Shown one piece after another: positions 20,301 through 29,481 of a DNA stretch of 64,000 nucleotides (its first letter is position 1; each line of letters opens with the position of its first letter). The stretch comes from CBDVBE01 sp964543525 (lineage in GTDB: Bacteria; Fibrobacterota; Chitinivibrionia; Chitinivibrionales; JANQEN01), in contig CAZIYW010000010.1 in assembly GCA_964543525.1 (NCBI GenBank), forward strand, positions 4,515 through 68,514, given 5' to 3'. The position numbers and the translations under genes were made by a program. The notes under the pieces are model-generated. The model had not been told where the DNA came from. It searched no databases and was given only the letters and a program-made list of their open reading frames with translations.

Positions 20301-21419
20301 TTTGCCGGACGGAGACCCTTTGATGCGTTTACTATTTCCGGTCCTGTGGATAAGCCGAAGATTACCGGAACATGGATTTTGAGGAGTCTGGAATTTACAT
20401 TTCCTCTTATCGAAGAAGCGCCGTTCCCTGAGAATATTGTTTGGGATATGGATGTGAAAGCCGGTAACAGAAAAGTTATTTACTTTTATAACATTGGAAG
20501 AAAGAAACGGCGGTTAATGCGTTTTGCGGAGTGTTACCTCGATCCATCGTCTACCCATGTTAAAGTACGGGGGAGCTTTGGTGATGGTTCGTTTAAAGTA
20601 CTCGGTAAAATACGCTCGTATCGCGGCTATGTCTTTTATGGCAGAAATTTCGATCGGGATTTTGAGGTGGGATTGGATTTTGCTCCTCAGAAAATGGAGA
20701 GTGGTGAAGGGTACGATAATTTACCGATTATCTGGGGAAGCGCTGAAACATTCTCCGACAGCAGCCGCTTCGACCGGATAAAACTGACACTTCTGGTGCG
20801 GGACCCTGAAACCGGCAGCCTCAGCGAAAAAGGACGTTTCAGTGATATGACCTTCAGGGTCTCATCGGATTTTGCGGAAATACCCGGCGAGGCTGAACTT
20901 GAATTTTACCGGGAAGCAGGCCTTAATTTTATTACGTTTAAGCACGCCGGGAAGAAGGCCGGTGAGATGATGTCATCCATCGGCGACCAATATATCAACA
21001 GATATTTTCTCCAGAGAATTGAACGAAGACTCGCCCGTCGATTAGGTCTTGACGTATTCAGTTTTGAAACGTCCATTGCATCTAATTATTTTAATTACCT
21101 TTATAATAATCCGAATGAGATTAGCGGGTTGGCCCGCCAGTGGGATTATCTGGCATTTGCCAATGTTGGTGTTACCCTGGGAAGGTATTTCCTGCGGGAT
21201 AAGGTTTTTCTTAAGTGGCGTACCGAACTTATTCCAAAAGATCTTCTATTAACACCGGAGCATAATATTGGTGTTGAATATCAACCGCTGGATTATTTCT
21301 GGGTAGATTTTAATTATGGCTTTTTTCGTAACGAAGACGATATCATGGAATCTAATCCGAAGTTGCGTATGCAGCTTAGATTACCGATAACTAAATTAAG
21401 GAATTACTTTGATTTCTAA
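17322..21419 (+). CDS. tamB: TamB-like inner membrane/periplasmic assembly protein
   Basis: The 1365-residue protein begins with an uncleaved anchor at ~5-23 and an AsmA-like N-terminal region (IERILVEHISPALGGTFAVENV). A long beta-rich periplasmic body follows, and a C-terminal TamB/DUF490 domain (about 1050-1365) with VKVRGSFGDGSFKVLGKIRSYRG-type strands and EIPGEAELEFYREAG. TamB-family proteins form a hydrophobic groove bridging the periplasm and work with a BamA-family barrel in outer-membrane protein insertion or lipid transport. bamA starts 94 bases downstream, matching the usual tamA-tamB pairing but with BamA as partner. It overlaps clpC by 14 bases in another frame, an unusual link between proteolysis and envelope genes. 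Confidence 0.85.
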   Translation: MKPRKWIIVVCFFILALASGLYVGKKTLEKNRNIERILVEHISPALGGTFAVENVRIGFFAVDLIGVSIVIPLQSFSLKVQDIKIGFSFLKLVASHGDIQKSINKIILVNPVLEVAFPARQKDAAVSAVSQQTFSINAFPVEHLLVKNCVIHLIDRGGKTLTVGEQLTGRLWGESEALNFELHGKLAAKKRNLFLSGVFSPVKRTQHISVRLDKARIDKPIRWYTVSVEKGSLDGVCEFSFSDTTFPYNIDAHGLVTIENGAGKIEGLAENISDIRFKALFKGNRILCDTVTARWKSVTLHGKGTAGFSIEQESRFNIKLSGIAPDMLTGVSESIRKEISGHGWIELDARRKQNTAQFTAEFTAGGLSFQKKAIRQCVGKGSFTGTSVTVDTVYCAVPGLSIGAAGLINFEKSPVVYSFELGLSGKAETFIPECGGTVTVTGDVHGLGNKPLFSLAVQGRNITWKQIDFGNPLLSVIKRGQTLHISSKQTTAARFSLSGTIDSVGNESPRLNITTTLSQSIVAPCLKTIPGDITHRLDTAYVSATISGKIPNPEITGILRCTGKKLNATGKVRLFRNEIAMPYVWQFDGEDIAVADTLFPIKAIGEIRHDTVRIKSLTALKGIAVSGVIKTGEKSTVELEIVCRDVPIDKINAFLPEDDRIIQHGVINGKARMSGEPAQLKTYCQLNLRQFSVAGITSLEADAVLRSSGEEFTVLPFVIRKDNRMICKVDTVTKKHDHLSFSGIFNNINVVHLLGTAIPSDYEIKGIVAGEFSTMDKGLPVRVHLYSPRIAVNSWNIDSVDARILVTSNGLVVEELSAADSSRSALVAEGEIPWSFLTNEIREQDTMHISAGIEGDLLATLEHSVESVVGGTGHGVVSVDFSVTADQWYFHRATATIPEGVLTVDPFLPDKVKDFTFTMRMDNKSRLHIICGGYVDKRPVTITNTHSIPKGYKPLLFGPVNCGVLQMRTPQRGIPVFVLGFMERQKGNVADIEFAGRRPFDAFTISGPVDKPKITGTWILRSLEFTFPLIEEAPFPENIVWDMDVKAGNRKVIYFYNIGRKKRRLMRFAECYLDPSSTHVKVRGSFGDGSFKVLGKIRSYRGYVFYGRNFDRDFEVGLDFAPQKMESGEGYDNLPIIWGSAETFSDSSRFDRIKLTLLVRDPETGSLSEKGRFSDMTFRVSSDFAEIPGEAELEFYREAGLNFITFKHAGKKAGEMMSSIGDQYINRYFLQRIERRLARRLGLDVFSFETSIASNYFNYLYNNPNEISGLARQWDYLAFANVGVTLGRYFLRDKVFLKWRTELIPKDLLLTPEHNIGVEYQPLDYFWVDFNYGFFRNEDDIMESNPKLRMQLRLPITKLRNYFDF

Positions 21420-21513
21420 GCTAGATATTAAATTTATTCGTTTCACCGACGTAATATCCATATACTTTTTTATAATTGTTGTTGACACAATACGCTCAAT
21501 GTCTGGAGAATAA

Positions 21514-23760
21514 ATGAATACTACTGGTTGTAAAATTATATCTGTTTTGTTGGTGTGTGCGGTCTCTTCCTTCCCGAAAATCCTTGACGCACTTGAGATA
21601 CAGGGGTTGAAAATTAACAGTGAATCTGTCGTTCGAAATACAATTCCTTTACACCCCGGTACTGAATTCAGTTCACTTGATGTCCAGCGTGCAGTAAAAT
21701 CACTCTATCGAATGGGATTGTTCAAAGATGTTGCTTTCCTTGTCACGGATGAAACAGATAGTTCGGTGAGCCTGCTTCTTAATCTTGTGGAGAATCCGGT
21801 CTGTGACGCTATTGAAATAACGGGGTTTAAAAAATTGAAACAGAAGGAACTTGAGGAAAAACTGACTATCCTGAAAGGGCATGTTGTCAGTGATGCACTT
21901 ATCCATGACAATATTTCCATTTTGAAAAACGCCTATGCTGATGAGGGATTTCTCCTTGCGGATATTACCTGTGAGTTGATAGAAAGCAAGGTACCCGGTA
22001 ATGTTATTGTAAAATTTTCCATTAATGAGGGAAAGAAAGTCCGGATTAAACAAATTACCTTTCGAGGAAACAATGCCTTTAAAGAGAGAAAATTAAAGCG
22101 GAAATTTAAAACCAAAGAGAAACGATGGTTTAACGATGGAGAATTTAAAAAGGATGCGTATCAGCGTCATCTTGACTCACTTATGTATTTCTACTATGAC
22201 GAGGGATACCTGGATGCACAGGTGGTAAGTGACAGCGTATGGTATGACGATAATATGCGGGATATTTATATTGACATCACTATTGACGAAGGTAGAAAGT
22301 TTTATACCGGCAATTTTTTCTTTACTGGTAATAAAGTTCTGGAAACCGAGATGCTTGCCGAGCGGGTGGCTATGAAGAAAGGAAAACCGTTCGAAAAAAC
22401 AAAATTTGATATGACTAAAATGTTTATCTCCGGCGCTTACCGTGAGGAAGGATATCTCTGGGTCCAGATTCAGGAGCAGAACGAGTACCGTGGTGATACC
22501 ATTGACGTTACCTTTAACATAATTGAAGGTACGCCGGCTATCGTGAGAAAAATCGATATTAAAGGTAACGAGAAGACCCGTGAAAAGGTAATCCGCCGGG
22601 AACTACAGATTTTTCCGGGACAAAAATATAAACAATCCCGCATGGAAAGAAGTATCCGGGAAGTAATGCAGTTGAATTACTTTAACAATGTTATGCCGGA
22701 TCTTCGGCCCAATGAAGACGGGACTATCGATCTGGTTTATTCGGTGGAAGAAAAAGACAATATTGGCCAGTTTTCCGCGGGAGTAATGTATAGCCAGGTT
22801 GATAAATTCGGAGGCAATTTTAATATAACGATTCCTAATTTCCGTGGTGCAGGACAGCAGCTTGACGCCGATATAGAATATACAAAGCATAGAAAACGAT
22901 ATTCAGCCGGCTTTCTGGAACCATGGATTTTCGATACTCCCACCTCATTCTCGATCCGTGCATTTTATGAAACGCATAAAAGCATTTACTATGATTATCA
23001 GAGTACCGGTATTGAGCTTGGAGGCAGCAGGCGTCTCAAGTGGCCGGATGATTATTTTCGGCTCTATCTCAGATATCGGTTAAGTCGGGAAAAGGATAAC
23101 AGAGATTATAGTGAAAGCCTGAAAGATTTTACGATAGTTGAAGAAGGAACCTTGAGCAAAGTTTCAATTTCACTCGTCAGAAATGATACTGATATTCCTA
23201 ATTTTCCCAATCGCGGTTCTATTCTTTCTCTCAATACACAAATCGCGGGATTGGGTGGGAAATTCAATTTTGTGAAAGGAATCGTTGGTTATGACTGGTA
23301 CTTTCCGGTATTCTGGAAATTTGTCCTTGGTTTGAAATCAAAATTTGGTCTTATTGATGGGATAACCGCCACTAAGAAAATTGCTCGTTCTGATTTATTT
23401 GCGGCGGGTGGTGTCTATTATGACGGGCAGATTAGAGGGTACAATGAAGGTGCTTTCGGGCGCTACCAGAACCACGGGTTGTCTCTGTTGACTTTTTCAG
23501 GGGAAATACGTTTTCCTATTCTTGAGCAGCAATTATATTTGGCAGCGTTTGTTGATATGGGAAATACCTGGGATGACCTGGCGGATGTTAATCTTACCGA
23601 TATGTATCCCGGTGTCGGGTTCGGGTTCAGATTAATGTTGCCCATGGTTGGTCTAATCGGATTTGATTTCGCCTGGGGTTTAAAAGATCCGACCGATCCT
23701 CACTTCGGCGGCGATCCAAGCGGTTTCATTCCACATTTTCTCATGAATAGAGGTTTTTAG
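21514..23760 (+). CDS. bamA: Outer membrane protein assembly factor BamA
   Basis: The 748-residue protein has a signal peptide (about 1-26), five POTRA domains at roughly 27-410 (repeating units such as IKQITFRGNNAFKERKLKR and VRKIDIKGNEKTREKVIRRE) and a 16-strand barrel domain to the C-terminus. The lid-loop motif appears as IRGYNEG near residue 647 and the protein ends in phenylalanine (LMNRGF), both typical of BamA. It folds and inserts outer-membrane beta-barrels. GGAG lies just upstream of the ATG. It is followed by skp, lpxD, lpxC-fabZ and lpxA, the conserved envelope cluster also found in Proteobacteria and Bacteroidota. Confidence 0.95.
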   Translation: MNTTGCKIISVLLVCAVSSFPKILDALEIQGLKINSESVVRNTIPLHPGTEFSSLDVQRAVKSLYRMGLFKDVAFLVTDETDSSVSLLLNLVENPVCDAIEITGFKKLKQKELEEKLTILKGHVVSDALIHDNISILKNAYADEGFLLADITCELIESKVPGNVIVKFSINEGKKVRIKQITFRGNNAFKERKLKRKFKTKEKRWFNDGEFKKDAYQRHLDSLMYFYYDEGYLDAQVVSDSVWYDDNMRDIYIDITIDEGRKFYTGNFFFTGNKVLETEMLAERVAMKKGKPFEKTKFDMTKMFISGAYREEGYLWVQIQEQNEYRGDTIDVTFNIIEGTPAIVRKIDIKGNEKTREKVIRRELQIFPGQKYKQSRMERSIREVMQLNYFNNVMPDLRPNEDGTIDLVYSVEEKDNIGQFSAGVMYSQVDKFGGNFNITIPNFRGAGQQLDADIEYTKHRKRYSAGFLEPWIFDTPTSFSIRAFYETHKSIYYDYQSTGIELGGSRRLKWPDDYFRLYLRYRLSREKDNRDYSESLKDFTIVEEGTLSKVSISLVRNDTDIPNFPNRGSILSLNTQIAGLGGKFNFVKGIVGYDWYFPVFWKFVLGLKSKFGLIDGITATKKIARSDLFAAGGVYYDGQIRGYNEGAFGRYQNHGLSLLTFSGEIRFPILEQQLYLAAFVDMGNTWDDLADVNLTDMYPGVGFGFRLMLPMVGLIGFDFAWGLKDPTDPHFGGDPSGFIPHFLMNRGF

Positions 23761-23847
23761 TTTTACTTCCAATTATTGTATAAGTATTTTTTTAAGACAT
23801 TAATTTTTATGGTATTAAAAATACATTTGAGAACAAGGAGGCTTTTT

Positions 23848-24369
23848 ATGGCAAAATTTTTAAACCTGTCCAAATGGATATGGGTACTTCTGGTTTGTTA
23901 CTCCTTTACCTATGCTGAACTAAAAATAGGTTTTATTAATTCTGAAACCATATTGATGGCATATGAGGGGACCAAATCAGCGGAAGAAAAACTGAAAAAG
24001 GAGTATGCCAAGTGGGAACAGGAGGCAACTGAACGCCAGAAAAAAATGAAAGAAATGCAGGAGCAGCTCGAAAAGCAAAGCCTTTTGCTGAGTGCTGAAC
24101 GAAAAAAGGAGATTGAGGCGAATCTGCAACAGGAGATGATTGAGTATCAGAAATTTCTGCAGGAGAAATTCGGTCAGCAGGGTGATGCTGCGAAAAAAAA
24201 TGATGAACTTTTAAAACCTATTATTGATAAAATAAATATGATATTGGATAAAATAGCTAAAAATGAGAATTATGATTTTATTTTTGATGCCAGAGGCGGG
24301 GTCGTATATGCAAAAAAGGCCTATGATCTGACTGAAAAAGTAATCCAGGCGCTCAACGCAGAGAAATAG
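23848..24369 (+). CDS. skp: OmpH/Skp family periplasmic chaperone
   Basis: The 173-residue protein has a signal peptide cleaved near residue 23 (SFTYA) and then the family opening LKIGFINSETILMAYEG. A long charged coiled coil (about 45-110) gives the tentacles of the Skp fold, and a C-terminal strand region with YDFIFDARGGVVYAKKAYDLT closes the domain. Skp carries unfolded outer-membrane proteins across the periplasm to BamA, whose gene lies just upstream. I chose ATG at 23848 because AAGGAGG lies eight bases before it; the frame is open from 23776 but that start would bury the signal peptide. Confidence 0.9.
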   Translation: MAKFLNLSKWIWVLLVCYSFTYAELKIGFINSETILMAYEGTKSAEEKLKKEYAKWEQEATERQKKMKEMQEQLEKQSLLLSAERKKEIEANLQQEMIEYQKFLQEKFGQQGDAAKKNDELLKPIIDKINMILDKIAKNENYDFIFDARGGVVYAKKAYDLTEKVIQALNAEK

Positions 24370-24374
24370 CAATT

Positions 24375-25403
24375 GTGAAACTTTCTGAAATCGCTCACTG
24401 TCTCAATTGTTCTCTTCCTGGTGCTGCTCCCGATTTAGATATACTCAACATTTCTTCTTTGGAACATGCGGGGGAGAAATCAATAACTTTTTTATCGAAT
24501 AATAAATTCATCGATGATGCCCGGAACAGTAAAGCTGCTGCAATTATTGTTAAAAAGGGTATTGTTATTGAGGGTAAAATTAATCTTGAAGTCGATGATC
24601 CCTATCTCGGGTATGCTAAAACAGCGCAGCTTTTTGAAGAGAAAGAGCCACTTTTTGATGGACCGATTCATCCGTCCGCCATTATTGATCCAACCGCTGC
24701 AATTGATGTTTCTGTATGGATAGGCCCGGGAACGATTGTTGGGAAATCCTGTGTAATAGACAAACATACGAATATAGGGGCCAATTGCGTAATTGAAAAC
24801 AGTACAAAAATTGGCAGCAACTGCCGTATCGATTCGGGAGTGATAATCCGTCGAAAATCGGTTATAGGAAATAGGGTTATTATTCAATCAGGTACGGTTA
24901 TCGGGAGTGAGGGGTTCGGTAATGCCGTTGAAAATGGTACATTTGTTCGTATACCCTGTTTCGGCACTGTTGTTGTTGAAGATGATGTCGAAATCGGCGC
25001 GAATGTGACTGTTGATCGGGGTAATTTTACACCAACGATTATTCGTCGGGGTGCGCGCATTGATAATCTGGTACAGATTGCTCATAATGTAGAGGTCGGC
25101 GAACATTCTGCTATGGCTGCCCAGGTCGGTATATCCGGAAGCACGAGGCTCGGAAAAGGTGTTTTACTTGCCGGGCAGGTAGGGCTTGCCGGTCATCTTA
25201 CAATAGGGGACGGTGCCTTTGTCGGCGCCAAAGCCGGGGTAAGTAAAAATGTTGAGCCTGGTCAGAAAGTAACCGGCTATCCTGCCCGTGACCTTATGAA
25301 AACCCGTCGCGTGGAAGCAGCCCAGCTTAATCTGCCCGAGATGATGAAAGAGGTGAAACGCCTTCGCAAAGAATTAGAGCAATTAAAAGATAACACACTG
25401 TAA
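24375..25403 (+). CDS. lpxD: UDP-3-O-acylglucosamine N-acyltransferase LpxD
   Basis: The 342-residue enzyme adds the N-linked acyl chain to UDP-3-O-acyl-glucosamine in lipid A synthesis. Its N-terminal uridine-binding domain (MKLSEIAHCLNC to about 100) is followed by a left-handed beta helix of hexapeptide repeats (IGPGTIVGKSCVIDKHTNIG onward). The catalytic His is in QIAHNVEVGEH near residue 237. A C-terminal helix (LNLPEMMKEVKRLRKELEQL) closes the protein. The start is GTG at 24375, five bases after the skp stop. Length fits the family. Confidence 0.95.
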   Translation: MKLSEIAHCLNCSLPGAAPDLDILNISSLEHAGEKSITFLSNNKFIDDARNSKAAAIIVKKGIVIEGKINLEVDDPYLGYAKTAQLFEEKEPLFDGPIHPSAIIDPTAAIDVSVWIGPGTIVGKSCVIDKHTNIGANCVIENSTKIGSNCRIDSGVIIRRKSVIGNRVIIQSGTVIGSEGFGNAVENGTFVRIPCFGTVVVEDDVEIGANVTVDRGNFTPTIIRRGARIDNLVQIAHNVEVGEHSAMAAQVGISGSTRLGKGVLLAGQVGLAGHLTIGDGAFVGAKAGVSKNVEPGQKVTGYPARDLMKTRRVEAAQLNLPEMMKEVKRLRKELEQLKDNTL

Positions 25404-25444
25404 CTGCTTATATCTATCAAGTTAACAAAAAAGGGACCTTGTGC

Positions 25445-26818
25445 ATGGCTCTTCAACATACCATTAAAAAATCCGGTTCGTTGACCGGTATCGGATTGCA
25501 TACGGCGGCACGAGCTACTGTCAGTATTCATCCTGCGCCGGTTGATTATGGCATTCGCTTTATCAGGAGTGATCTGGAGCAGCGGCCGGAAATTATTGCT
25601 GATATCGATAATGTTGTGGATAATTCCCGAGGTACTGTTATCGGTATCGATGACGTCCGTATTTATACTATCGAGCATATTATGTCGGCTTTTGCCGGTT
25701 TGGAGGTTGACAATTGCCTGGTAGAGGTAAATGCTCAGGAAATACCACTTATGGATGGCAGTGCATTACCCTTTGTTGAGTTGATTAAAAAAATCGGTGT
25801 TGAGGAGCAGGCGGCCCAGCGGGAATATCTCGTTATGGATAAACCGATGTGGCTTTATAACAAAGATAATATTGCTATTAGTGTATTCCCATCGGATCAC
25901 TTCCATATCACTCTGATGATAGATTACAATCACCCTGCTATCGGTGCACAACATACAACACTCTTTGATTTAAGTGATTTTCACCGGGAGTTTGCACCGG
26001 CACGTACGTTTTGTTTCCTTTCGGAAATAGAGAAATTGCGTGAAGAGGGGTTGATAAAGGGAGGAACCCTGGATAGCGCTGTAGTGGTCCAGGATATCCC
26101 GCTAACTGAGGAACATATTGAATACCTCCGCAGACTGTTTAATGTAACAGGGCCGTTACATGAAGGAAAGAATGGTTTTTTAAATAATGCCAAGCTGCTA
26201 TACCCCAATGAATTATGTCGCCATAAAGCGGTGGATTTGATTGGGGATTTGTATCTGCTCGGTAAGCCTATACGGGGGCATGTACTGGGTGCCCGTACAG
26301 GTCATGCCGCTAATATTGAACTGGCGAAAAAGATACGCGCGTATATTAACAAGCGGGACAGCGCCAAGGGTAAGCGTGAGGAGCCGCTGGTCGATCACAA
26401 TGAAATACTTGACATTCTGCCCCATCGATACCCGTTTTTGCTCGTTGACAACGTTCTATCCATTGAACCGGGTAAGAAAATAACTGCCGTTAAAAATGTC
26501 TCTTTTAATGATAACTTCTTTCAGGGCCACTTCCCGGGTAATCCTGTAATGCCGGGTGTATTACAGATAGAGGCCCTGGCGCAGGCAGGCGGTATCATGG
26601 CGCTTTATGGGAGAAAGGCGGTGAAGGATAACACGGTGCTGTTTATGGGTATTGACCGGGCCCGGTTCAGAGGACAGGTCAGACCCGGTGACTGTTTACG
26701 CATGGAAGTTGAAATGCTCCAGTCCCGTCGCAGTACTATGCGCTTCGCCGGTAAATGTTATGTGAAAAATACTCTTGTGTGTGAAGCTGAGTTGATGGCT
26801 ATGATGGGCAAAAAATGA
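25445..26818 (+). CDS. lpxC-fabZ: Bifunctional UDP-3-O-acyl-N-acetylglucosamine deacetylase / 3-hydroxyacyl-ACP dehydratase
   Basis: Residues ~1-300 are LpxC, the zinc deacetylase that commits to lipid A synthesis. They start with TIKKSGSLTGIGLHTAARA and keep the metal ligands in EHIMSAFAGLEVDN (His near 77) and HKAVDLIGDLYLLG (His and Asp near 262-266). Residues ~315-457 are FabZ, with HRYPFLLVDNV and the catalytic segment GHFPGNPVMPGVLQIEALAQAGG. The fusion is known from Bacteroidota, Chlorobi and related phyla and couples fatty-acid elongation to lipid A synthesis. I place the start at ATG 25445 after AAGGGACC; a TTG two codons earlier is possible. lpxA follows directly. Confidence 0.95.
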   Translation: MALQHTIKKSGSLTGIGLHTAARATVSIHPAPVDYGIRFIRSDLEQRPEIIADIDNVVDNSRGTVIGIDDVRIYTIEHIMSAFAGLEVDNCLVEVNAQEIPLMDGSALPFVELIKKIGVEEQAAQREYLVMDKPMWLYNKDNIAISVFPSDHFHITLMIDYNHPAIGAQHTTLFDLSDFHREFAPARTFCFLSEIEKLREEGLIKGGTLDSAVVVQDIPLTEEHIEYLRRLFNVTGPLHEGKNGFLNNAKLLYPNELCRHKAVDLIGDLYLLGKPIRGHVLGARTGHAANIELAKKIRAYINKRDSAKGKREEPLVDHNEILDILPHRYPFLLVDNVLSIEPGKKITAVKNVSFNDNFFQGHFPGNPVMPGVLQIEALAQAGGIMALYGRKAVKDNTVLFMGIDRARFRGQVRPGDCLRMEVEMLQSRRSTMRFAGKCYVKNTLVCEAELMAMMGKK

Positions 26819-26841
26819 TGACAGGGAGCGCCTGCTGGGTT

Positions 26842-27633
26842 ATGACAACATCAATACATCCTACTGCGATAATAGACGCCAGTGCACAAATCGGTGAGAA
26901 TGTCTCCATAGGTCCCTACAGCATTATTGAAAAAAACAGTCGTGTTGGTAATGGGTGCCGGATGAGTTCCCATGTACGAATCGGTGAAAATACGGTTATC
27001 GGTGAAAATTGTACCATATATCAGGGCGCTGTACTTGGCACCATTGCTCAGGACCTTAAATATCAGGGGGAGGAAGCCTGGCTTGAGATTGGTGACAATA
27101 ATATTTTCCGTGAATATTGCACCGTAAATAGAGGCACTATTGCCAGCGGCAAGACCGTGATAGGAAGCAACTGCGCGTTCCTTGCATACAGCCATGTCGG
27201 GCATGATTGTAATGTGGGGGATGGTATAATCGCTTCCAACTGTGTGCATCTGGCGGGGCATGTTACTATTGGCAATAATGTCGGATTCGGTGGCGTCGTA
27301 GCGGTACACCAGTTCTGTACCATTGGTGACCATGCGTATATAGGTGCCTTTTCGAAAGTTGTCAAGGATGTCATACCATTTTCTCTTCTGGGTGGCGAAG
27401 TAAATAATCACCGGATATGCGGCATCAATAAAGTAGGTCTTGAGAGAAGCGGTTTTGATGAAAAGAGGCGTAGAAAAATAAAACGGGCATACAAATCATT
27501 ATTTCGTGAAGGATTGGCGGTTACCGAGGCGCTTCAGAAACTTGAGCAGGAGTATGACGGTGATCATGATGTAGCGCGGATTATCTCTTTCATCAAAGAC
27601 TCAGAGCGTGGTCTTTACAATATGAATATTTGA
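26842..27633 (+). CDS. lpxA: UDP-N-acetylglucosamine acyltransferase LpxA
   Basis: LpxA performs the first, reversible O-acylation of UDP-GlcNAc in lipid A synthesis. The 263-residue protein begins SIHPTAIIDASAQIGENVSIGPYS and continues in hexapeptide repeats. The catalytic His lies in LAYSHVGHDCNVGDG near residue 118. The C-terminal helical region (VGLERSGFDEKRRRKIKRAYKSLFR) is typical of the family. An in-frame ATGATG at 26815 overlaps the lpxC-fabZ stop and could serve as a coupled start, adding nine residues. I prefer 26842 because it gives the usual N-terminus, though neither has a good ribosome site. No lpxB follows. Confidence 0.92.
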   Translation: MTTSIHPTAIIDASAQIGENVSIGPYSIIEKNSRVGNGCRMSSHVRIGENTVIGENCTIYQGAVLGTIAQDLKYQGEEAWLEIGDNNIFREYCTVNRGTIASGKTVIGSNCAFLAYSHVGHDCNVGDGIIASNCVHLAGHVTIGNNVGFGGVVAVHQFCTIGDHAYIGAFSKVVKDVIPFSLLGGEVNNHRICGINKVGLERSGFDEKRRRKIKRAYKSLFREGLAVTEALQKLEQEYDGDHDVARIISFIKDSERGLYNMNI

Positions 27634-27697
27634 ACTTCTCCATAGAAACGCCGGAACAGGTATTATTCGTTTCGACATCCCAATAAGAATTTCACAT

Positions 27698-28854
27698 TTA
27701 CGGAAACACCCAGTTGCCGAGGTGGCGGTGCTCTTCGGATTTTTTCCCTCCCATGAAAATATCCTGCCCGTTTAATAACCCCTGTACGGTTAAGCCAAGT
27801 GAGAGCGGAACCAGACAATCGCACGGTATACCAATGTGTTCAACGGTTTTCACCGGTAACGGAGCAAAGTAGGCCTGAAGGTAATTCACCGGAGCCTGAT
27901 TGTTCGCACCACCGCCAGCAACCCGGATGGTATCCGGTTTTGAGGTTTTTGAAAACACTCTTTTGTAAAAATTATTAATTGCAAGAGCAGTAAATGCAGT
28001 CATAGTTGTCAGGCGTTCTTTCGGGGTAAGCACTTGAACGTAATCGGAATAATAAAGCCGGATAAAATGAGAAAGCGAGCCCTGTTTAGGTGCGGGATGG
28101 GTAAACCAGTCGTCTTTCAATAGTTGTTCAAGAACCTCCGTATTCAATGCACCGGAAGATGCTGCAGAACCGTCTCTATCAAATCCATCGTTGCATCCTG
28201 CCTCTTTTGCTGCCGGGTCAATGAGGTATGTTCCCGGCCCGGTGTCGGATATAAGTACTCTCTGTTTTTGTTTTTGATAGCATAATATCATTTCCGCAAT
28301 CCGTCCAATGTTTACAAACACGGTTATTTCGCTTACTTTCCGGCCGATACTGTGATAGCCATAGCCCGTCGGTAGTGTCCGCCAGGGAGTATCCGAACTG
28401 TATTGACGAATAAAATCCGTCAATACCGGTGTGTTAAAGGTTCGCGCAAGATGATGAGCATCACCGAGAACAACGTCCCAGTGAGTTCGTTTGTCCGCAA
28501 GAGGTATCTGATCTTGCCAGAGTGGGAATTTTATTAAAATTATCGCATCAATGCGACGATGGGATTTTGGTAAAAGGGAAAGAAAGGTTTTTGTACTTTC
28601 CGTAAGAAAACTTGTCATAATCCCGTCGGCCGTAGCAATCTCCTGCAGAGAGACCGGTGAGTCTTCATACTGCACTGTCTTTTTCAGAACAGATTTCAAT
28701 GGCTGGGATAGTGAACGGTATGATTATGGTGAATATGCCATTCGTGCTCCTGTACTTCAAGAAAGAGTACATCAAGCCCTCTGGTTATACCTGATGCGGA
28801 CAGAATGAGAAGATGTCGCTTTTTCCGTTTACCGATACGAGACAGGTAGTCCAT
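27698..28854 (-). pseudogene. AnmK-like anhydro-N-acetylmuramic acid kinase homologue, frameshifted
   Basis: The main part (28699-27698, 333 codons) matches the C-terminal two-thirds of AnmK, the kinase recycling 1,6-anhydro-MurNAc, with SDTGPGTYLIDPAA near the centre, FTHPAPKQGSLSHF and VAGGGANNQAPVNYLQ. Upstream in another frame, ATG at 28854 opens MDYLSRIGKRKK followed by ILSASGITRGLDVLFLEV, which fits the AnmK start (MSGTSLDGID...). That frame stops at TGA about 28698. One missing C in the CCC at about 28706 would rejoin the frames as HYPQPLKSVLKK and give about 385 residues, the normal length. The GTSxDG motif itself is changed to ASGITRGLD, so even the repaired protein is divergent. Real pseudogene or single sequencing error. 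Confidence 0.65.
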
Positions 28855-29065
28855 GGGTTACATTTTTCTTTGGGATATTACAAAAAGTTGCTACAGATGA
28901 AATTACTGGAGGGTGCATAATAAATCAAAGAAAAATAAAAAAAAGTATATTTTTTACATTTTTTTTCTGCAATATAAAAAAAAAGTTTATACTATATATA
29001 CTACTGGGGGGAGATATATATTACATCTTGCCACTTTTATTAAAAAAATGATATAAGCTTTTTTC

Positions 29066-29095
29066 TTGACTTGTTTTAAATTACTATTATATTAT
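29066..29095 (+). promoter_or_regulatory. Promoter upstream of the coiled-coil lipoprotein
   Basis: TTGACT at 29066-29071 is followed after 18 bases by TATTAT at 29090-29095. The 297-base stretch between the anmK-like start and the lipoprotein is otherwise very AT-rich and holds nothing else I can name. Confidence 0.45.
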
Positions 29096-29187
29096 ATATT
29101 TAATATTAGGTCAGGAAATCATTATCACCAAGTTATTTTCCCGGAAAGTAATTGGAAAATAATGTATTAGGAGGAGGTTTGGAGTCT

Positions 29188-29463
29188 ATGATGTCTTATA
29201 AGAGGATTGCCCGATTTCTTTTGATCGGTTCTTTTGTGGTCATGTGCGGGATGACAGGCTGTAATAAACCATCTACAGAAGAACTTGCTAAGCTCGAAGA
29301 AGCAAGAAGCGCTGCGGAAGCTGCTGAAAGAAAGTTGGCTGAATTGAGACAAGAGCGTATGAACCTGGAGAGCCAGCTCAGTGCCAAAGAGGCTGAGTTG
29401 AGAGAGCATGAAGCCGAACGTGATGATCTCAAAGAAAAAATGGAAGCACACAATCAACAATAG
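29188..29463 (+). CDS. Small coiled-coil lipoprotein
   Basis: The 91-residue product begins MMSYKRIARFLLIGSF and has a lipobox ending MTGC near residue 24, so it should be lipid-anchored. The mature part is almost entirely a charged coiled coil (EELAKLEEARSAAEAAERK onward) ending in HNQQ. The size and plan resemble Lpp/SlyB-like or OmpH-helper small lipoproteins, but I do not recognise a named family. GGAGGAGG and GGAG precede the two adjacent ATGs. The next gene, 18 bases on, is also an exported coiled-coil protein, suggesting a joint envelope role. Confidence 0.75.
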   Translation: MMSYKRIARFLLIGSFVVMCGMTGCNKPSTEELAKLEEARSAAEAAERKLAELRQERMNLESQLSAKEAELREHEAERDDLKEKMEAHNQQ

Positions 29464-29481
29464 ACAAAGAGGGGGAACATT

